6,651 nucleotides of DNA. Source: an uncultured Clostridia bacterium (GTDB taxonomy: Bacteria; Bacillota; Clostridia; Oscillospirales; Oscillospiraceae). Made by a program: the position numbers and the translations under genes. The stretch covers positions 1 through 6,651 of the forward strand of contig CAMEWZ010000087.1 in NCBI GenBank assembly GCA_945946745.1, in the 5' to 3' direction. Below the pieces are notes generated by a model. It saw nothing but the letters and a program-made list of their open reading frames with translations. It did not search any database and was not told the DNA's origin. Shown here one piece after another: positions 6,016 to 6,651 of the stretch (position 1 is its first letter; each line of letters begins with the position of its first letter).

Positions 6016-6531
6016 TTATGCGTTTTCCTTGGCCCAGGCGGCGATTTGGGCCTGGCTGTCCTTCGCCTGGTGGCCTCTGACGGACAGACCGGGGACGACG
6101 GTAGCCCCGGGGCAGGCGGAGCGCAGATCCTGCTCGCTGTGGGCCATGCCGCTGCCCTCGTTGGTGCACAGAGGGACGATTTTCTTGCCCGTCCAGTCGT
6201 AGTGCTCCAGGAAGGTGAATACGCACATAGGCGCGGTGCCGCACCAGCAGGGATAGCACACAAAAATGGTATCATAGGGCTGGATGTCTGCCACATATCC
6301 TTGAATCGCGGGACGGGCGTTGGCTTTGGCCTCCGCCACGGCCTCCGCGCAGCAGGCCCTGTAATTGTCCGCATAGGGCTTGACGGTGTCGATCTCGAAA
6401 ATGTCCGCGCCCAGCGCGTCCCGGATGTACTCGGCAGCGTATGCGGTGTTGCCCTTTTCCAACACCTGAACGCCGCCGGGCATATGGTTTTCTCCTTTGC
6501 GGGAATAGTAAACGACCAGTGTGTTTGCCAT
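6016..6531 (-). CDS. Flavodoxin family protein (Flavodoxin_4-like)
   Basis: This is a 171-residue, single-domain flavodoxin-like protein that should bind FMN and act as a cytoplasmic electron carrier or small oxidoreductase; its partner is unknown. The first strand and phosphate loop are LVVYYSRKGEN (5-15), continued by a short insert ending in EKGNTAYAAEYI. This layout occurs in a clostridial subgroup in place of the plain YSRTGNT loop. Other family landmarks are ADIFEIDTVKPY (42-53), the loop VCYPCWCGTAPM (91-102), FTFLEHYDWTGKKIVPLCTNEGSGM (105-129, strand plus flavin loop) and a C-terminal helix ending AAWAKENA. Relatives usually have a Trp-Trp-Gly in the 91-102 loop; here it is Trp-Cys-Gly with cysteines at 92, 95, 97 and 103. 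There is no signal peptide. It is convergent with argF and flanked by two element copies. Family call is firm; physiological role is unknown. Confidence 0.88.
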   Translation of the reverse strand: MANTLVVYYSRKGENHMPGGVQVLEKGNTAYAAEYIRDALGADIFEIDTVKPYADNYRACCAEAVAEAKANARPAIQGYVADIQPYDTIFVCYPCWCGTAPMCVFTFLEHYDWTGKKIVPLCTNEGSGMAHSEQDLRSACPGATVVPGLSVRGHQAKDSQAQIAAWAKENA

Positions 6532-6540
6532 ATTATCAAG

Positions 6541-6548
6541 CTCCTTTT
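6541..6548 (-). promoter_or_regulatory. Ribosome binding site of the flavodoxin gene
   Basis: On the - strand AAAAGGAG ends 9 nt before the ATG at 6531. It supports that start over the next in-frame Met, 16 codons downstream, which would remove the FMN phosphate loop. Confidence 0.8.
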
Positions 6549-6556
6549 GAAAAATG

Positions 6557-6651
6557 AAATGCTTATTTGGGTTAACTCAGCAGTGCGGCAAATTGTAGTT
6601 TATCGGTCAGCCCCTTGCCTCTCCCTATGGGAGAGGTGCCCCCTATGGGGG
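6557..6651. mobile_element. Second copy of the MITE-like element (truncated by window end)
   Basis: AAATGCTTAT (6557-6566) begins a stretch that aligns with 5700-5739 at about 34 of 41 columns by hand, including TCAGCA and GCGGCAAATTGTA-like sequence. It is then followed by the same order of parts. Hairpin A is CCTCTCCC/GGGAGAGG (6618-6625 with 6629-6636). TG comes next, then hairpin B CCCCC/GGGGG (6639-6643 with 6647-6651). The leader-to-hairpin spacer is about 10 bp shorter than in the first copy. The far end and any flanking duplication are beyond the window. Confidence 0.75.
6562..6591 (-). promoter_or_regulatory. Possible promoter for the flavodoxin gene inside the element end
   Basis: On the - strand TTGCCG (6586-6591) and AATAAG (6562-6567) are 18 nt apart, each matching 4 of 6 bases of the sigma-70/sigma-A consensus. 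A start site a few bases further on would leave a leader of about 25 nt before the start codon. The match is weak and could be chance; the argument in its favour is that the element leaves only 25 nt before the start codon. Confidence 0.25.

Noticed and set aside
5817..6080. 87-codon + strand open frame starting in the element
   Set aside because: It begins in a repeat, runs across the right terminal inverted repeat and into the antisense of the flavodoxin gene; no ribosome binding site and no domain-like sequence.
5970..6539. 189-codon - strand open frame overlapping the flavodoxin gene in another frame
   Set aside because: The alternative frame gives Arg/Pro/Ser-rich sequence without motifs, whereas the chosen frame has clear flavodoxin landmarks and its own ribosome binding site.
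6611..6651. Tandem palindromes at the window end as a CRISPR fragment or a terminator
   Set aside because: There is no repeat-spacer periodicity and no T-run following the stems; the stretch aligns in order with the hairpin module of the element at 5771-5814.

Overview
The window reads as a chromosomal segment of a GC-rich, low-GC-lineage-type Firmicute (class Clostridia). An Oscillospiraceae-like gut bacterium is my best guess. This rests on strong AAGGAG-type ribosome binding sites, G/C-ending codons, the Clostridia-style argH-C-J-B-D-F gene order, and a clostridial-type short flavodoxin. It is an inference from style, not a database match.

Positions 1-5633 hold the distal part of one arginine operon on the + strand: the C-terminal end of argH, then argC, argJ, argB, argD and argF. 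Gaps are 10-18 nt and the first junction is a 4-nt overlap. ArgJ moves the acetyl group from acetylornithine to glutamate, ArgB phosphorylates N-acetylglutamate, ArgC reduces the phosphate, and ArgD transaminates the semialdehyde to acetylornithine. ArgJ then releases ornithine, ArgF makes citrulline, and ArgH (with ArgG, presumably just upstream) finishes arginine. ArgB carries the N-terminal extension typical of arginine-inhibited enzymes, which fits a cyclic, feedback-controlled pathway. The operon ends at a strong intrinsic terminator (stem 5653-5682).

Positions 5634-6015 contain no gene. Beyond the terminator lies a non-coding element of about 307 bp (5700-6006). It has 12-bp perfect terminal inverted repeats and a perfect 10-bp direct repeat, TTTATGGGAA, at both borders (target-site duplication plus edge identity). 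Inside are two inverted sets of hairpins. It looks like a MITE-type mobile element inserted between argF and the convergent next gene.

Positions 6016-6531 (- strand) encode a 171-residue flavodoxin-family protein with an unusual Cys-rich loop. From 6557 to the window end a second copy of the same element begins, 25 nt upstream of the flavodoxin start codon, so the flavodoxin gene sits between two element copies. The coding genes are ordinary. The repeat family, with its precise insertion scar, covarying hairpins and possible outward-facing promoter motifs, is the part worth a second look.
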